Positions 61,359 through 64,000 of a stretch of 64,000 nt of DNA are shown in pieces. The position numbers were made by a program, and so were the translations under genes. Positions within the stretch are counted from its first letter, which is position 1; the number at the start of each line of letters is the position of its first letter. Origin of the DNA: Hymenobacter crusticola. Its GTDB lineage: Bacteria > Bacteroidota > Bacteroidia > Cytophagales > Hymenobacteraceae. Under the pieces are notes generated by a model. It saw only the letters and a program-made list of their open reading frames with translations. It made no database searches and was not told where the DNA came from. The stretch is from NCBI RefSeq assembly GCF_002154225.1, contig NZ_MTSE01000014.1, positions 84,155-148,154 of the forward strand, written 5' to 3'.

Positions 61359-63779
61359 TTAGCTAACGCGTAAGTTTCTGACGGGATCAGCCTTGGCTGC
61401 TCGCACTGCCTGCACGCTCACGGTGATGAGCGCAATCAGCAGCGCCACCACCCCCACCGCGCCGAATAACCACCAGCTCAGCGTGATACGGTAGGCAAAA
61501 TCCTGCAACCATGTGTGCATAGCCCACCACGCGAGCGGCCACGCCACTACATTGGCCAAGAGCACCAGTTTGAGAAAATCTTTGGAGAGCAAAGCTACAA
61601 TGCTCGTTACCGAAGCGCCTAGCACCTTCCGAATCCCGATTTCTTTGGTGCGCTGCTCGGCCGTGAACGTAGCTAACCCAAATAGACCGAGGCACGCCAC
61701 GAAAATGGTAAAGCCTGCGAAAATGTACAGGATGCGACCTAGCCTCCTTTCGGCCTCGTAGGTTTGGGTGAAGCGTTCATCTAGGAAAGAGTAGGTGAAA
61801 GGTTCTTCGGGCGAAAACCGACTCCATTGCGCTTTCATGGAAGCTAGCAGGCCAGGCAAGTCGGCGCCTTTCGCTTTCACAATCACGGTTCCGGAGGCCG
61901 CCCCCAGGGTCATGACCAGCGCGGAAATGGGTTCGTGTAGGGATTTGAAGTGAAAGTCTTTCACAACGCCCACCACCCGGAAGGTGCGTTTATGTCCCTG
62001 ATTATCCGAATTGGTCAGAGTACGGCCTAGGGGGTTCTTTGCCCAACCAAACACGCGCACGGCGGTTTCATTCAGGATGGCCGCGGCGGTATCGGAGGAA
62101 AAGCGTTTGGAGAAATTACGCCCAACCAGCAGCTGCATCCCGAGCGTTGGGACATACTGCGAATCTACTTCGTAGCGCAGCACCCGCAGAACCTGCGTAG
62201 GATCATCTTCGGTCGAAACCAGGAAGTTGTTGGAGAAGGTGGGGCCAGCGGGCAAATAGCCGGACGTGCTCACGCTCAACACGCGCGGATCTTGGAGCAG
62301 CTGGCGCTGAAACGCCTCGGTGTGCTGGCCCAGTAAGTAGGCTTCGGGCAGCACCAGCACGTGCTCTTTATCGTAGCCTAGCCTTTTGTGCTGGATGTAC
62401 TGCAGCTGCTGGTACACGACGAGTGTACTGATCATCAGCACAATGGAGATGCAGAACTGAAATACTACTAAGCCACTGCGCAAGCCCATACTCCCTTTCC
62501 CGGAGGTAAACTTGCCCTTGAGCACGGCTACGGGGTTGAACGACGACAGGAAAAAGGCCGGGTAGCTGCCCGCTAACATGCCAACCAACACGCCGAAAAG
62601 CACCAGCCCCGGCAGCAGCCACCAAGTAGCCGTAAGCTCGAAAGTCAGCTGCTGCTGGGCTAGGTCGTTGAAAATGGGTAAGGCCATGTTCACTAGCACA
62701 ATAGCAAGGAACAGCGCAACGAGCGTCAGCAAGATAGATTCGAGCAGAAACTGCCCCATAAGCTGCCCCTGCAGCGAGCCCAACACTTTACGAATGCCCA
62801 CTTCGCGCGCGCGCTTAGAGGCCCCAGCAGTAGAAAGATTCATGTAGTTGATGCAGGCAATCAGCAGCATGAACAGGGCAATAGACCCGAAAATGTACAC
62901 GTAGCGCACATCGCCGCCGCCTTCCAGATTACCCGTAAAGTCGGAGCGTAAGTGAATGTCGGTCAGGGGTTGCAGGAAGAGGCCTAGCTCATTGCCCTTC
63001 CGGATGAACTGCTTGTAGCTGATGCCCAAGGCGGGCTGTAGCTGCGGACCTAGGTATTTCTCTACTACCTGTGGCAGCTTGGCTTCCAGCTCCTTATAAT
63101 TGTAGCCCTTCGGCAATACTAAGTAGGTAAAGTAGTTAGAAGTCATCCACGACGACGATTTTGCATCGGGCACGCTGGCCAGCGAGGCGAAGATGTCGAA
63201 GTGAAAATGGGAGTTGGCGGGCACCTTGTCGAATACGCCGGTTACTTTGCAGGAGTGATTCCAGTCTTTGAAGGTCAGCACCTTACCGATGGGGTTGGCG
63301 TTGCCGAAGTATTGGCGCGCCGTAGCCTGGGAAAGCACCACCGTGTAGGGTTGCATTAGCGCCGTTTGCGGGTCGCCTTGAAGCAACGGAATGGTGAACA
63401 CCTGAAAGAAGTTGGAATCAACCATCGCTACGTTGCTCTCCTTGAAGGATTTACCACCGTAAATGATACGCGGATAGCCAGCCGTCATGAGGCGGGTAGC
63501 GGCCTGCACTTCCGGGTACTCCGTGCGCAGCGTCTGCGCTACGGGCGGCATCACATTCGCCTCCTTCATCTTCTGCCCCTGCACCGACCCCCGAAACACC
63601 ACCCGCACTATGCGGTCAGCCTTTTCGTTGTAGCGGTCGTAGCTCAGCTCATTTTGCACAAACAGCATGATCAGCAAGCAGGTGGCAATACCGATAGCTA
63701 GCCCGAGAATATTGATGGCCGAAAACGCCTTGTTGCGCCACAAGTTGCGCAGCGCGATTTTGAAGTAGCTCTGGAGCAT
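61359..63779 (-). CDS. ABC transporter permease, MacB/FtsX type
   Basis: 806 residues from the Met at 63779 (MLQSYFKIALRNLWRNKAFS); upstream Met codons to 63815 add 12 unrelated residues. N-terminal TM, a MacB periplasmic core domain (~50-240), then a first FtsX domain, a second periplasmic domain and a final FtsX domain with TFTAEQRTKEIGIRKVLGASVTSIVALLSKDF. This duplicated-FtsX layout is widespread in Bacteroidota and is thought to couple ATP hydrolysis to movement of lipids, peptides or signals at the envelope. The matching ATPase gene begins just to the right. Confidence 0.93.
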   Translation of the reverse strand: MLQSYFKIALRNLWRNKAFSAINILGLAIGIATCLLIMLFVQNELSYDRYNEKADRIVRVVFRGSVQGQKMKEANVMPPVAQTLRTEYPEVQAATRLMTAGYPRIIYGGKSFKESNVAMVDSNFFQVFTIPLLQGDPQTALMQPYTVVLSQATARQYFGNANPIGKVLTFKDWNHSCKVTGVFDKVPANSHFHFDIFASLASVPDAKSSSWMTSNYFTYLVLPKGYNYKELEAKLPQVVEKYLGPQLQPALGISYKQFIRKGNELGLFLQPLTDIHLRSDFTGNLEGGGDVRYVYIFGSIALFMLLIACINYMNLSTAGASKRAREVGIRKVLGSLQGQLMGQFLLESILLTLVALFLAIVLVNMALPIFNDLAQQQLTFELTATWWLLPGLVLFGVLVGMLAGSYPAFFLSSFNPVAVLKGKFTSGKGSMGLRSGLVVFQFCISIVLMISTLVVYQQLQYIQHKRLGYDKEHVLVLPEAYLLGQHTEAFQRQLLQDPRVLSVSTSGYLPAGPTFSNNFLVSTEDDPTQVLRVLRYEVDSQYVPTLGMQLLVGRNFSKRFSSDTAAAILNETAVRVFGWAKNPLGRTLTNSDNQGHKRTFRVVGVVKDFHFKSLHEPISALVMTLGAASGTVIVKAKGADLPGLLASMKAQWSRFSPEEPFTYSFLDERFTQTYEAERRLGRILYIFAGFTIFVACLGLFGLATFTAEQRTKEIGIRKVLGASVTSIVALLSKDFLKLVLLANVVAWPLAWWAMHTWLQDFAYRITLSWWLFGAVGVVALLIALITVSVQAVRAAKADPVRNLRVS

Positions 63780-63878
63780 GATGTAAGAACTAAAAGACGA
63801 GAAGTCAGAATTCAAAGCAAGAGGTAACTTCTTAAACGAGAGAACTATAGAGCATTTCTCGTGTCTACGTTTTCGCGC

Positions 63879-64000
63879 CTAGCTTCTCACCTCCACAAAC
63901 TGCTTGTGCACGTTTTCCAGCACCACTTCGCCATCGAGCAGGCGAATGACGCGGTGGGCGTAGCGGGCATCGTGCTCGGAGTGGGTGACCATGATGATGG
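63879..64000 (-). CDS. ABC transporter ATP-binding protein, MacB/LolD-like (C-terminal end)
   Basis: The reverse strand reads IIMVTHSEHDARYAHRVIRL in its 5' part and ends VHKQFVEVRS. VTHSEHDARYA is the H-loop region of LolD/MacB-type ATPases. The rest lies outside the window. The stop is 99 bp from the start of the permease gene on the same strand, so they probably form one operon. Confidence 0.88.
   Translation of the reverse strand, partial: IIMVTHSEHDARYAHRVIRLLDGEVVLENVHKQFVEVRS

Overview
The window looks like a chromosomal segment of a Bacteroidota member of the Cytophagales, most like Hymenobacter and relatives. The evidence is as follows. GC is roughly 57 percent. There is a type IX secretion (Por) sorting tail on a large exoprotein. 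Several genes are preceded by the Bacteroidota -7 promoter element TAnnTTTG, and purine-rich ribosome binding sites are almost absent. The families present are typical of that phylum: a DUF6807/PmoA-like protein, paired Gfo/Idh/MocA proteins, a DUF4112 protein, a DACNV-like protein and FtsX/MacB-type permeases. No rRNA, tRNA, CRISPR array, prophage or transposase gene was seen.

Layout. 1-2.7 kb: the end of a GCS2/YbdK-type carboxylate-amine ligase, a class I glutamine amidotransferase and an ATP-grasp protein, together a probable small amide or peptide ligase cluster. 3-16 kb: a T9SS-secreted endonuclease/exonuclease/phosphatase-fold exoprotein, a DUF1232 protein, a secreted amidohydrolase, a family 2 glycosyltransferase, a DUF1571-like protein with a LysM-like insert, two SDR proteins, an HI0933 flavoprotein, a ferritin-like protein and a TlpA/DUF3738 fusion. 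16-19 kb: a DEAD-box RNA helicase with an RGG-like tail and a cold-shock protein. 19-24 kb: a thioesterase, an AT-rich orphan membrane protein and an AddA/RecB-like helicase-nuclease. 24-29 kb: an MFS exporter, a VKOR-like protein and a two-subunit molybdenum hydroxylase. 29-36.4 kb: a reverse-strand carbohydrate-type cluster (bicupin, two Gfo/Idh/MocA proteins, DUF6807), two short forward genes and an esterase-like hydrolase. 36.5-43.2 kb: a tetR-tolC-mfp-rnd efflux operon. 43.5-52.9 kb: an AddB-like nuclease with a probable Fe-S staple, an FCY1-like deaminase, a GH2 glycosidase, MscS and a ClC protein with CBS domains. 53.3-64 kb: a cation/proton antiporter, a second HI0933 flavoprotein, a diadenylate-cyclase-like (DACNV-type) protein, an aldo/keto reductase, a DUF4112 protein, two candidate small proteins and the FtsX permease plus ATPase end of an ABC transporter.

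The genes form mostly short transcription units separated by strong bidirectional hairpin terminators. The clearest operons are the efflux cluster, the Gfo/Idh/MocA cluster and the Mo-hydroxylase pair. The items most worth a second look are the DAC-like protein with an altered RHR motif (56561-58012), the amidoligase cluster at the left edge, the AT-rich orphan (19723-20286), the perfect 42-bp inverted repeat around 10.4-10.6 kb with a diverged relative at 16.3 kb, and the marked excess of CCTAGG. Every family call was made by reading motifs, without a database search.
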